NCBI GenBank assembly: GCA_964291475.2
Contig: OZ220072.1
Span: 60,078 to 124,077 of the forward strand
DNA length: 64,000 nt
Source: DAOUKH01 sp964291475
Lineage (GTDB): Bacteria; Chloroflexota; Dehalococcoidia; SHYB01
Direction: 5' to 3'
Below the pieces are notes generated by a model. That model was not told the origin of the DNA. It ran no database searches and saw only the letters and a list, made by a program, of their open reading frames with translations. Of this stretch, positions 33,984 through 42,290 are shown piece by piece (position 1 is the first letter of the stretch; the number at the start of each line of letters is the position of its first letter). A program made the position numbers and the translations under genes.

Positions 33984-35192
33984 CTACGTAAGGACGCCGC
34001 GCTCGCGGAGGGCGTCGATCTCGGCCTGGGGCATATTGAGGAGGTCGCGGCAGACCTCGACGGTGTGCTCGCCGAGGAGGGGGGCACGGGTGAGGCGCGG
34101 GGGAGCGCCTTCGATGTCGAAGGCCGGCGTGGTGGTGGGGTATTCGCCCATACGGGGGTGGTCGAGGGTGACGAAGTGGCCGCGGTGCGCGAGCTGGGGG
34201 TCCTCGTGGAGGTCGCGGGCGTCGTTGACTTTGGACGCAGGTACGCCCGCCGTCTGCAGCGTCTCCTGAACCGCGAGAGCGTCCTGTGGCGCGGTCCAAG
34301 CGCCGATGAGTGCGTCGAGGGCGTCGGCGTTGCGGCGGCGTGCGAGGAATGTGGCGAAGCGCGGCTCGGCAGTCCACGGCGGCGTGCCTGTGACGGCCAC
34401 GAGCGCGTCCCACTCGGCGTCGGTGCGGACGGAGATGGCGCACCAGGCGTCCTCGCCGCGGCAGGGGTAGACGCCGTGGGGAGCGGCCTCCAGGCCGCGG
34501 TTGCCGCGCCGGCCACCCTCCCGTCCGTTGACGGTGTAGTCGAGGATGCCGGGGCTGAAGAACTGGAGCGTGGCCTCGATCTGCGACAGGTCGAGGTGCT
34601 GGCCCTTGCCGGCGCGGTCGCGGTAGTCGAGGGCGGCGATGATGGAGATCACCGAGAACCAGGGCGCGATCATGTCGGGGTAGGGAATGGCGGGGCCGCG
34701 CGGGTCGCGGTCGGGCCAGCCGGTGACGTGGTTGACCCCGGCGAGCGCCTGGAGGAGGTTCCCGATGCCGGGGTGCGACGCCTGGGGGCCCTTCTGTCCC
34801 AGCTGGCTGGAGCTCAGCATGACGAGGCGAGGGTTCGTCTCGTGTAGGCGTTCGTAGCCCAGTCCCCATGTCTCCATCTGGCCCGGGCTGAAGTTCTCCA
34901 CGACCACGTCGGCCCACGTGGCGAGGCGCTTGGCGACCTCGATCCCCTCAGGCGAACGTAGGTTCAGGCCCAGGCTCCGCTTCGAGGGGTTGAGGTCGGC
35001 GAAGGGCAGGCTGCTCTGGCGGCTCGGCTTGTTCAGGAACGGCGGCTGCAGACGGAACCGGTCGGGCCGCACGTGGGCCTCGACCTTGACGATGTCGGCG
35101 CCGTAGATGGCGAGATACTTCGTCAACATGGGGCCGGCGATGACCCATGAGAAGTCGGCGACCTTGACGCCTTCCAGGGGCAGTGGGGCCAT
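33984..35192 (-). CDS. CaiB/BaiF class III CoA-transferase, B-type (catalytic Asp present)
   Basis: 402 residues. Signals: LEGVKVADFSWVIAGP, ENFSPGQMETWGLGYERL, catalytic aspartate in PYPDMIAP, KGQHLDLSQIEAT, and the B-type block GNRGLEAAPHGVYPC. The ATG lies one base after the stop of the A-type gene at 35194, so the pair is co-translated. As in all other pairs, the Asp-bearing member is second. It ends near the VapBC operator region, about 48 bases away. Confidence 0.88.
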   Translation of the reverse strand: MAPLPLEGVKVADFSWVIAGPMLTKYLAIYGADIVKVEAHVRPDRFRLQPPFLNKPSRQSSLPFADLNPSKRSLGLNLRSPEGIEVAKRLATWADVVVENFSPGQMETWGLGYERLHETNPRLVMLSSSQLGQKGPQASHPGIGNLLQALAGVNHVTGWPDRDPRGPAIPYPDMIAPWFSVISIIAALDYRDRAGKGQHLDLSQIEATLQFFSPGILDYTVNGREGGRRGNRGLEAAPHGVYPCRGEDAWCAISVRTDAEWDALVAVTGTPPWTAEPRFATFLARRRNADALDALIGAWTAPQDALAVQETLQTAGVPASKVNDARDLHEDPQLAHRGHFVTLDHPRMGEYPTTTPAFDIEGAPPRLTRAPLLGEHTVEVCRDLLNMPQAEIDALRERGVLT

Positions 35193-35193
35193 C

Positions 35194-36441
35194 TCAAATC
35201 ACTCCCGCTTCAGCTAGGGTGACGATCTGGTCGCGGCGCAGGCCGAGCTCTTCGTAGACCTCGACGTTGTGCTCGCCGACGAGGGGGGCGGGCCGCCGGA
35301 TCGAGAGCGGCGTCTCGCTGAAGGCGCAGAATGCGCCGGGATAGGTGATCGCGGCGCCGAGGTCGGGGTGCTCGACCTCTTGGAAGAAGCCGCGGGCCGC
35401 CAACTGGCCGTTCTCGAGCAGGTCGCGCGGCGAGCTGACCGGGAAAATGAAGAGGCGCCGTTCGATGGCCTCGTCGTAGATGCGGGCCTTGGTGAAGCGG
35501 GAGAAGAAGGCGGCGAGCTCGTCTTCCCACACTTCGAGATCGGACTGGTCGATGGTGTCGCCGGTGGCGGCGTCGAAGTCGAAGCCGGCGAAGGAAGGCG
35601 GGAAGCCCTCGTCCGTCATCCAATCGATAATGGGGCCGAGCCGGACGCCCGCGCCCGGGCTCCAGAAGAACTGCGTGACGATGTAGCCGTCGCTGGCGGG
35701 AAAGACGGTGCGGATTTGGCGTCCGCCGTAGGGGCTGCGCGCTCCCCGCCGTTGAATGACCTGGTTGGCGAACCAGTAGTGCGGGGTCGTGGTGAGCGTA
35801 TTGGCGACGGCCTCCTGCATGGAGACGGTCACGTGACTGCCTTGTCCGGTCCTGTTCCTGGCGTAGTGGGCCAGCATCGTCCCCGTCGCGGCCTGGGCCG
35901 AGGCGAGCATGTAGGCCTGCGGCTCGCCGATGCGCACCGGCGGACGGTCGTCGTCGCCGCAGATGCTCATGAGGCCGCCCGCGGCCATCGCCACGAGGTC
36001 GTCGGCCCGGTAGCCGGCGTGGGGGCCGGTGGGGCCGAACGGCGTGATCGAGGTCATCACGAGGGCGGGGTTGGCCTCGCGCAGCGTCTCGTAGCCGAGG
36101 CCGAGCGCTTCCATGCGCTCCGGGGCGCCGGCCTCAACCACGAAGTGCGCGGTCTCGGACAGCTTGAGGAAGAGCGCCCGCCCGTCGGCGGTGGTGAGGT
36201 CGAGGGTGATGCCGCGCTTGTTGTAGTTGTGCGCGAACCAGTAGAGGCTGCGGTCGTCGCGGGCGTCCCCCTGGAAGTACGGACCGCGCCGGCGCGACGG
36301 GTCGCCGCCCGGCGGCTCGATCTTGATGACGTCGGCGCCGAGGTCGCCGAGGATGCGGCCGCAGAGGAATCCCTTCTCGTCGGAAAGGTCGAGGACGCGG
36401 TACGGCGAGAGCGGAAGGTCGGGCGCTTCGATGGAGGCCAT
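35194..36441 (-). CDS. CaiB/BaiF class III CoA-transferase, A-type (no catalytic Asp)
   Basis: 415 residues. The A-type N-terminal block is IEPPGGDPSRRRGPY and the middle block is TVFPASDGYIV. The expected aspartate position is in EPQAYMLAS, so no acidic residue is present. The remainder of the fold (SPYRVLDLSDEKGFLCGRIL, RTGQGSHVTV, LVGEHNVEVYEELGL) is complete. Its N-terminus resembles the A half of the fused gene at 37301 (SPLAPYRVLDLTEGG), suggesting these two are the nearest relatives. First gene of the pair with 33984. Confidence 0.87.
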   Translation of the reverse strand: MASIEAPDLPLSPYRVLDLSDEKGFLCGRILGDLGADVIKIEPPGGDPSRRRGPYFQGDARDDRSLYWFAHNYNKRGITLDLTTADGRALFLKLSETAHFVVEAGAPERMEALGLGYETLREANPALVMTSITPFGPTGPHAGYRADDLVAMAAGGLMSICGDDDRPPVRIGEPQAYMLASAQAATGTMLAHYARNRTGQGSHVTVSMQEAVANTLTTTPHYWFANQVIQRRGARSPYGGRQIRTVFPASDGYIVTQFFWSPGAGVRLGPIIDWMTDEGFPPSFAGFDFDAATGDTIDQSDLEVWEDELAAFFSRFTKARIYDEAIERRLFIFPVSSPRDLLENGQLAARGFFQEVEHPDLGAAITYPGAFCAFSETPLSIRRPAPLVGEHNVEVYEELGLRRDQIVTLAEAGVI

Positions 36442-36463
36442 GGGCCTTACGCTTGGGCCGGGG

Positions 36464-37183
36464 CTATTCCTCCCAGTTGCTCACGTCGACGCCGATCATC
36501 TTGATCGCGGCCAACGTGCCCGCGGGGTCCGCCGTACCCTGCACCCAGTCGTAGTCCCACTGCCGGTTGTCGGCGACGCCCTTCACCAGCATGTGCGCCT
36601 GTTCCTTGCTGAAAAGCACGCCGCGCCGCGACGTCATGCGCTCGTAGCGGTCGGCGTGGTCGGCATCGATGACGAAGTTCATGGTGTCGCACATGGGGTT
36701 GTGGTTCACCCGGTTCCATTCGTGCGGCGTCAGCCCCACGTGCACCAGCAGACCGTCTGGCCACTCGGTCGCCTCGCCGTTCTTGCTCTTCACGGTGACC
36801 GGCGTGAGGCAGCAGGTGCAGTACGACTCGATCCGCACCTCCTGGTCCTGGTACGCCGGCATCTTGGAGAAGGCCACCGACTCCATGGCGCAGCCGACGT
36901 AGCCGAGGAAGCGGTCGCCGATGAAACCCTTCACGACCGTGGGGTAGGCGGCGTAGGGGAGGAAGCGAAGCAGGGCAAGGTGCGGGCTGTCCAGGTCGAG
37001 GGTGCACATGCCGCCGAGCTGCAGCTCATAGAGCGCGTTTTGGATGTCGCGGCGTCCGAGGCTCGTAGCCTGGTGAATGTCGAGCGTGCTGGGCGGGTGG
37101 GAGTTTTCACCCCAATAGACATAGACGAACTCGCGGACCTTCTTCGCGTTGTCGCTCCAATCGAACGATGGGATGAGCTGCAT
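36464..37183 (-). CDS. organomercurial lyase (MerB)-like protein
   Basis: 239 residues. It has a winged-helix-like N-terminal part (STLDIHQATSLGRRDIQNAL) and a MerB-like core. The first catalytic cysteine aligns with VGCAMES, the partner cysteine with NPMCDTMNF, and VRIESYCTCCLTPV matches the strand between. In MerB the residue three after the first cysteine is aspartate; here it is glutamate (C-A-M-E). MerB breaks carbon-mercury bonds, but no merA or merR lies nearby, so a different substrate is possible. It sits just upstream of the A/B CoA-transferase pair on the same strand. Confidence 0.6.
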   Translation of the reverse strand: MQLIPSFDWSDNAKKVREFVYVYWGENSHPPSTLDIHQATSLGRRDIQNALYELQLGGMCTLDLDSPHLALLRFLPYAAYPTVVKGFIGDRFLGYVGCAMESVAFSKMPAYQDQEVRIESYCTCCLTPVTVKSKNGEATEWPDGLLVHVGLTPHEWNRVNHNPMCDTMNFVIDADHADRYERMTSRRGVLFSKEQAHMLVKGVADNRQWDYDWVQGTADPAGTLAAIKMIGVDVSNWEE

Positions 37184-37300
37184 GGCGCCTCCTTCGGGTC
37201 TGGAGGGCGTGCCGGCCGCCCTCGGCGCAAGGGAGTGTAGTGGGGGGAGTGGGAGGGGTCAACGCCGCGGCGTTGACCCGCCGCCGATACTGTCTAGGCA

Positions 37301-39799
37301 ATGCCGAGCGCCCCCGAGACACCCAACCCGTCGCCGTTGGCTCCCTACCGCGTCCTCGACCTGACCGAAGGCGGTTTCAACTGGTGCGGGAAGGTGCTGG
37401 CCGACCTCGGGGCCGACGTGATCAAGATCGAGCCGCCGGGCGGCAGCCTGACCCGCCGTCGCGGGCCGTTCACGGGCGGCGCGGAGGACGCTGACGGCAG
37501 CCTCTTCTGGGCGGCCTACTGCCTGAATAAGCGCAGTGCCGTCCTCGACCTTGACCGCGAGGCCGAGACCCTCCGCGAGCTGGCTCGCGGCGCGGACGTG
37601 CTGGTCGAATCGTTCACGCCGGGCTACCTGAAAGAGCGAGGGCTGGGCTTCGACGACCTCGCGGGGGTCAACCCTGGGTTGGTCTACACGTCGATCACGC
37701 CCTATGGGCAGACCGGCCCGCGGTCGCATCACAAGTCGGCCGACATCGCCGGCTGGGCGATGGGAGGGATGCAGTACCTCTGCGGCGACGAGGACCGCCC
37801 GCCGGTGCGCGTGGCCGTGCCCCAGGCCGAGCTGCACGCCGGGGCGCAGGCGGCGGCGGGCACGATGATCGCACTGCGGGCGCGGAACCGCTCCGGGACG
37901 GGGCGGCACGTCGACGTCAACATGCAGGCCTCCGTAATCTGGACGATGCACAACGTAGCGCCCTACCACAAGCTCGCCGGCGGCAGCCTCGAACGCGGGG
38001 GCGCGGTGCGCCGCATCGGCAAGGTTCTCAACCGTGTGGTTTTTCCGTGCAAAGACGGCTTCCTCCGCCCCTACGCATACGGGGGCTGGGTCAGCGGCGA
38101 CTCGATGACCAAGCTCACGCGCTGGATGGATGAGGAGGGCGCGGCCCCCGACTTCATGAAGTCCACCGACTGGCCCGCGCAGGACATGAACCGCCTGGAG
38201 GGCCAGCCGGAGGACTCGGAGGAAGTCCGGGAGTTTCACGCGATGCAGGAGGCGCTCCGGCGTTTCTTCGCCGGCAAGACCAAGGTCGAGATACTGGAGC
38301 GAGCGGTCGCCGACCGGCTCCTCATCGCACCGTGTCAGACCCCTCGCGACCTGCGGGAGAACGTGCAGCTCGCCGACCGTGGGTACTGGGTCGATGTCAC
38401 CTACCAGGACGGGCGGACGGTGACGCACCCCGGGCCGTACATCAAGCTCGGCGAGACGCCGATCTCCTATCGCCGGCCGCCGCCGCGCCTCGGTGAGCAC
38501 ACCGCCGAGCTGTTGGCCGAGCCGCGCAAGCCCGCTCTGCCGCCCACCTCGCCCAAGTCCGGCCAGCCGTTCGAGGGGCTGCGCGTCCTCGACATGAGCT
38601 GGGTCGGCGTGGGGCCGATGACGATGAAGTTCCTCGCCGACTACGGCGCGACGGTGATCCGCGTCGAGTCGGAGAGCCGCGCCGACCCATCCCGCTCGGT
38701 GGGCCCGTTCAAGGATGGGAAGCCCGGCCTCAACCGAGGGCAGTTCTCGGCCAACTTCAACACCGGGAAATACGGTCTGGGCCTGAATCTGAAGACGGAA
38801 GAGGCGCGCGACCTCATCCGCCGCATCGTACGGGAGTGGCAGCCCGACGTGATGGCGGAGTCCTTCACGCCGGGGACGATGGCCCGCTGGGGCCTCGACT
38901 ACGCCTCGATGCGGGAGTTGTGTCCGGACATCGTCTACTTCAGCACGACGCTGCTCGGCCAGACGGGGCCGCACCGCACGTACGGCGGCTACGGGGGAAC
39001 GGCGGCTGCGATGTCGGGCTTTCACCACATGGCGGGCTGGCCCGACCGCATGCCGGCTGAGGTCTACGGCGCCTACACCGACTTCATCAACCCGCCCAAC
39101 GCGGTGGCCGCGGTGATAGCGGCGTTGGACCATCGGGAGCGCACCGGCCAAGGTCAGCACCTCGATCTTGCGCAGGCCGAGTGCGCCGCGCAGTACCTGG
39201 CCCCCGCGCTGCTCGACTACACCGTGAACGGCGTGGTGCAGGCCCGCGCCGGCAACCGCGACAGCTTTGCCGCGCCGCACGGCGCCTATCCTTGCGCCCC
39301 TCGCCCGGCGGCTCCTGGCGGCTCGTACATCGCGATCGCCGTGACCAACGACGATGAGTGGGCTGCCCTGGGCCGAGTGCTCGGCGGGCCCGCGTGGGTG
39401 TCGGAGGCGCGGTTCGCCGACCGCGCCGGCCGCCTCCGCCTGGCGGACGAGCTCGACGCCTTGATCGGCGAGGCGATGAAGGAGCGCGATGCCTACGCGC
39501 TGATGGAGGCGCTGCAGCGGGAGGGAGTCGCCGCGGGCGTCGTCCAAAGCGCCGAGGAGCTGTGGAGCGACCCGCAACTCGAGCACTGGGGCTTCTTCCA
39601 CTGGCTCGACCACAACGAGTGCGGGCCGATGCCGTACAACGGGCCGCAGTTCAAGCTGTCCGGCGAATCGAACCTGCCGCGCTGGCCCGCACCCACGGTG
39701 GGGCAGCACAACGTCCAGGTGCTGCGGGAGATCCTCGGCCTGACCGAGGACGACGTCGCCGACCTGTTCGCAGCGGGCGCGCTTGAGTCGTCGTTCTAA
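37301..39799 (+). CDS. fused A-B CaiB/BaiF class III CoA-transferase
   Basis: 832 residues. Residues 1 to about 405: A-type domain (IEPPGGSLTRRRGPF; VPQAELHAG with Glu177 at the aspartate position; VVFPCKDGF). A Pro-rich linker (PRKPALPPTSPKSG) joins it to a B-type domain from about residue 425 (FEGLRVLDMSWVGVGP; catalytic Asp594 in AYTDFINP; GNRDSFAAPHGAYPC). An insertion of about six residues after that block (RPAAPGG) is unique here. Unlike 21882, the linker is not repeat-derived. Confidence 0.88.
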   Translation: MPSAPETPNPSPLAPYRVLDLTEGGFNWCGKVLADLGADVIKIEPPGGSLTRRRGPFTGGAEDADGSLFWAAYCLNKRSAVLDLDREAETLRELARGADVLVESFTPGYLKERGLGFDDLAGVNPGLVYTSITPYGQTGPRSHHKSADIAGWAMGGMQYLCGDEDRPPVRVAVPQAELHAGAQAAAGTMIALRARNRSGTGRHVDVNMQASVIWTMHNVAPYHKLAGGSLERGGAVRRIGKVLNRVVFPCKDGFLRPYAYGGWVSGDSMTKLTRWMDEEGAAPDFMKSTDWPAQDMNRLEGQPEDSEEVREFHAMQEALRRFFAGKTKVEILERAVADRLLIAPCQTPRDLRENVQLADRGYWVDVTYQDGRTVTHPGPYIKLGETPISYRRPPPRLGEHTAELLAEPRKPALPPTSPKSGQPFEGLRVLDMSWVGVGPMTMKFLADYGATVIRVESESRADPSRSVGPFKDGKPGLNRGQFSANFNTGKYGLGLNLKTEEARDLIRRIVREWQPDVMAESFTPGTMARWGLDYASMRELCPDIVYFSTTLLGQTGPHRTYGGYGGTAAAMSGFHHMAGWPDRMPAEVYGAYTDFINPPNAVAAVIAALDHRERTGQGQHLDLAQAECAAQYLAPALLDYTVNGVVQARAGNRDSFAAPHGAYPCAPRPAAPGGSYIAIAVTNDDEWAALGRVLGGPAWVSEARFADRAGRLRLADELDALIGEAMKERDAYALMEALQREGVAAGVVQSAEELWSDPQLEHWGFFHWLDHNECGPMPYNGPQFKLSGESNLPRWPAPTVGQHNVQVLREILGLTEDDVADLFAAGALESSF

Positions 39800-39840
39800 G
39801 CCGCCGCCGGGCCGTCCAACGCTTCCGCTATGATGGGCCC

Positions 39841-40140
39841 ATGGTTGTCGTGTTGGCCCTGGTCGTGGTGCTGCTCATCGTGGTCGGCGTGTGGTATTTC
39901 CGTGCCTACAAGGAGGCACAGGAGTGGCCGGAGCTTCAAGTTTTCTGGGGCAAGGAAGACGGTGAGCAGGCCGGCGTCCTTCGCGCCGAGCTTGAGAAGC
40001 AGGGCCTCCGCGTGAAGCTCAAGGCGTTGGGCGGCCCCGACCTTTTCCGCATGCCGGGGCAGCGCTTCACGTCGGTGCGCGTCCACCGCGACGACCACGC
40101 CCACGCCGCCTCGATCGTCCGCTCGCTGCGCGGGCGCTAG
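39841..40140 (+). CDS. small membrane-anchored protein
   Basis: 99 residues. The first 20 (MVVVLALVVVLLIVVGVWYF) form a single transmembrane helix, followed by a small soluble domain with the pattern EQAGVLRAELEKQGLRVKL, reminiscent of DUF2007-type domains with one alpha/beta unit. TATGAT is seen about 13 bases before the ATG, hinting at a very short leader. It converges on the DUF35 gene and overlaps its end by four bases. Function unknown. Confidence 0.6.
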   Translation: MVVVLALVVVLLIVVGVWYFRAYKEAQEWPELQVFWGKEDGEQAGVLRAELEKQGLRVKLKALGGPDLFRMPGQRFTSVRVHRDDHAHAASIVRSLRGR

Positions 40141-40556
40141 GCCGCGGGACGGAAGTAGGGCATCGTAATCTCGTCGTTCATCTTGTGGAACAAGACCTCG
40201 ACGCGCTGCCCCACCTCGAGGGTGGCGGGATCGACGCCGATGATGTTGGTCATCATCTGGTAGCCCTCGTCGACGTCGATGATGGCGATGGCGTAGGGGA
40301 TCTCGAAGGCCGGCGTCTGCGGGCGCCAGACAACGGTCCAACTGTAGATCGCGCCCTTGCCCGCGCTGCGCTCCCAGCGTAGGTCCCCCGCGAGGCAGTG
40401 GGTGCAAGCCGGCTGGGGGATGAAGACGATGCCCTCGCAGGCGTTGCAGCGCTGGAAGGTCAGCTCGCCGCGCTTGCAGGCGTCCCAGAATGGCTGGGAG
40501 AAGACCGACGGCCGCGGCATGGGGATCGTGTTGGGCTGCGGTTGAGTCAGACTCAC
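40137..40556 (-). CDS. DUF35 Zn-ribbon/OB-fold acyl-CoA-binding protein
   Basis: 139 residues from the GTG at 40556, which overlaps the stop of the thiolase-like gene (GTGA); an ATG at 40520 is an alternative. Zinc ribbon CNACEGIVFIPQPACTHC, then an OB-fold (AIYSWTVVWRP, PYAIAIIDVDEGYQMMTNI). It is the natural partner of the thiolase-like protein at 40553, probably helping bind acyl-CoA in a mixed complex. Confidence 0.85.
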   Translation of the reverse strand: MSLTQPQPNTIPMPRPSVFSQPFWDACKRGELTFQRCNACEGIVFIPQPACTHCLAGDLRWERSAGKGAIYSWTVVWRPQTPAFEIPYAIAIIDVDEGYQMMTNIIGVDPATLEVGQRVEVLFHKMNDEITMPYFRPAA

Positions 40557-41737
40557 GGCTGCTCCGATCCCAGGACCATCACGTCGGTGAAGAGGGCGCC
40601 CGCGCCGCCGTTGGTGCACATGGCGACCTCGGCCCCTTCGACCTGGTTCGTGGCGCACTGCCCGCGCAGCTGGTGGACGCCTCGGATGACGCGCTGGAGG
40701 AGCTGCACCGACGCGCCGCCGTGGCTGAACGACATCAGGCCGCCGTCGGTGGTGATGGGGAAGCGTCCGTCTGGAGCGATCGTTCCGTCCATGATGAAGT
40801 CGCCGCCCTCGCCCTCGCCGCAGAAGCCGTAGGCCTCGAACTGGCGGATGATCTCGAACGAGAAGGGGTCGTAGAACTCGCAGACGTCGACGTCGTTGGG
40901 GCCGATGCCAGCCATGGCGAAGCTGCGCTCCGCCGCCTGCCGCCCCGTCCAGCCGTTCGCGTAGGCCGCGCCCGACCGGCCTTGTAGGTCGAAGGCGGGC
41001 GGGTGGTGATAGGAGGGGCCGTACCCGTCACGGCCGCCGCCGAGGATGTAGACCGGCTTGTTCTTGGCGTCGCGGGCGCGTTCCGCCGTCGTGAGCATGA
41101 GAGAGCAGCCGCCCTCCGAGGTCATGGCGCAGTCGAGGAGGTGGTAGGGGTCGGCGACCATGCGGGAGTCGAGGATGTCCTGGGGTTCGAAGGGGCCGCG
41201 CCCGTAATAGACGGCGTCGGGGTTGATGTGGCCGTTGTTGCGGATGGTGGCGGAGACGGTGGCGAGCTGCTCCGGCGTCGTCCCGTAGGTATGCATGTGA
41301 CGGCGCGCGATGAGGGCGAACTCGGCGGCGGTGAAGAGTCCCCACGAGGCCACGAACTCGTTGCCGGGACGCGTCCAAGGCGCGGTCGATTCGCGCTCGG
41401 TGTAGATGTTCGCGGAGCCTGCCGCGACAAGCGCGGTCGTGCACTGGCCGGTGGCGATGGCGGAGGCGGCTTCGAGGATGGCCGGTATACCGCGGCCCTC
41501 GCCCTGCCCGCGCCACGCGGGGCCGGCGCCGAGGAGGTAGGTGAACTGGCCGGTGTTGAGGACGCCCCCGCCGATGGAGACGCCGTCGATCTCCGACGCG
41601 TCGATGCCCGATTCGTCGATGACGCCGCGAATCGCTTCGAGCGTGATCGTGGGCGAGGTGTACCCCTCGAGGATGCGGGCCTGCTTGGTGTTGTAGACGC
41701 CGACGATGGCGACGTCGTGGAGCGGATGCTTGGGCAT
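40553..41737 (-). CDS. thiolase-like protein (SCP-x/lipid-transfer family), Cys nucleophile absent
   Basis: 394 residues; begins KHPLHDVAIVGVYNTKQAR. Thiolase fold with ITLEAIRGVIDESGID, GIPAILEAASAIATG, DVCEFYDPFSFE and a C-terminal MSFSHGGASVQLLQRV. The usual nucleophile position falls in GQGEGRGI, with no cysteine. Its DUF35 partner overlaps downstream (40137). It is second of two such modules in a leftward operon 43436-40137, separated from the first by a 33-residue membrane protein. A retro-aldol or non-thiolytic acyl-CoA reaction is likely but inferred. Confidence 0.82.
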   Translation of the reverse strand: MPKHPLHDVAIVGVYNTKQARILEGYTSPTITLEAIRGVIDESGIDASEIDGVSIGGGVLNTGQFTYLLGAGPAWRGQGEGRGIPAILEAASAIATGQCTTALVAAGSANIYTERESTAPWTRPGNEFVASWGLFTAAEFALIARRHMHTYGTTPEQLATVSATIRNNGHINPDAVYYGRGPFEPQDILDSRMVADPYHLLDCAMTSEGGCSLMLTTAERARDAKNKPVYILGGGRDGYGPSYHHPPAFDLQGRSGAAYANGWTGRQAAERSFAMAGIGPNDVDVCEFYDPFSFEIIRQFEAYGFCGEGEGGDFIMDGTIAPDGRFPITTDGGLMSFSHGGASVQLLQRVIRGVHQLRGQCATNQVEGAEVAMCTNGGAGALFTDVMVLGSEQP

Positions 41738-41747
41738 CGGCGGGACG

Positions 41748-41849
41748 CTACTTGTCCTTGATGCGGTCCCGCGGGGTCATCCACATGTAGAGGCCGAAGA
41801 TCACAATGGCGCCGATGAGAATGCCGAGTCCGATTTCCCAGGGGATCAT
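41748..41849 (-). CDS. 33-residue single-pass membrane protein
   Basis: ATG at 41849 with AGAGGT upstream, TAG at 41748. The peptide MIPWEIGLGILIGAIVIFGL continues into YMWMTPRDRIKDK: one hydrophobic helix with a positively charged cytoplasmic tail. It is embedded in the thiolase-like/DUF35 operon, 24 bases after one DUF35 gene and 10 before the next thiolase-like gene, so it is almost certainly transcribed. It could anchor one of these enzymes at the membrane. Confidence 0.6.
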   Translation of the reverse strand: MIPWEIGLGILIGAIVIFGLYMWMTPRDRIKDK

Positions 41850-41873
41850 GTGTTACCTCTGCGGCCGGGGCGG

Positions 41874-42284
41874 CTAGTCGTGCCGGGGCCGGAACTTGAT
41901 CAACGTAATCTCGTCGGTGACGTCCTCGAAGTAGGCCTCCAAGGGCAGGTCGGGCCTGATCTCGTCGCTGGAGATGCCGGTGACGTTGGTGTACATAAAC
42001 GGCCCCTCTTCCAACTCGACCAGGACGACATTATACGGCAGGTCGTCCTCGAACGACTTGATGTAGGGCTGGCGCATCTCGATGTAGCCCCAGACCTTGC
42101 CCCGTCCGCTCGCCTCGATCCAATCGCGTTCGAAGGAGAGGCACTTCGTGCAGGCGACGTAGGGCGGAAACGAGACTTGGCCGCAGTCCCGGCATTTGGG
42201 GAGGACTAGGACGTGCCGCTTGGCGGCCTCCCAGAACGGGCGGTCTTCCTTGGTGATCTTCGGCAGCGGCTTCTCGTAGCTCAT
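41874..42284 (-). CDS. DUF35 Zn-ribbon/OB-fold acyl-CoA-binding protein
   Basis: 136 residues. An N-terminal helix (PFWEAAKRHVLVLPK), zinc ribbon CRDCGQVSFPPYVACTKC, then an OB-fold (VWGYIEMRQPY, NVVLVELEEG). It starts six bases after the thiolase-like gene at 42291 ends and is its presumed partner. A micro-membrane protein follows. Compared with 40137 it is more basic at the N-terminus but of similar length. Confidence 0.86.
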   Translation of the reverse strand: MSYEKPLPKITKEDRPFWEAAKRHVLVLPKCRDCGQVSFPPYVACTKCLSFERDWIEASGRGKVWGYIEMRQPYIKSFEDDLPYNVVLVELEEGPFMYTNVTGISSDEIRPDLPLEAYFEDVTDEITLIKFRPRHD

Positions 42285-42290
42285 GGTCGT

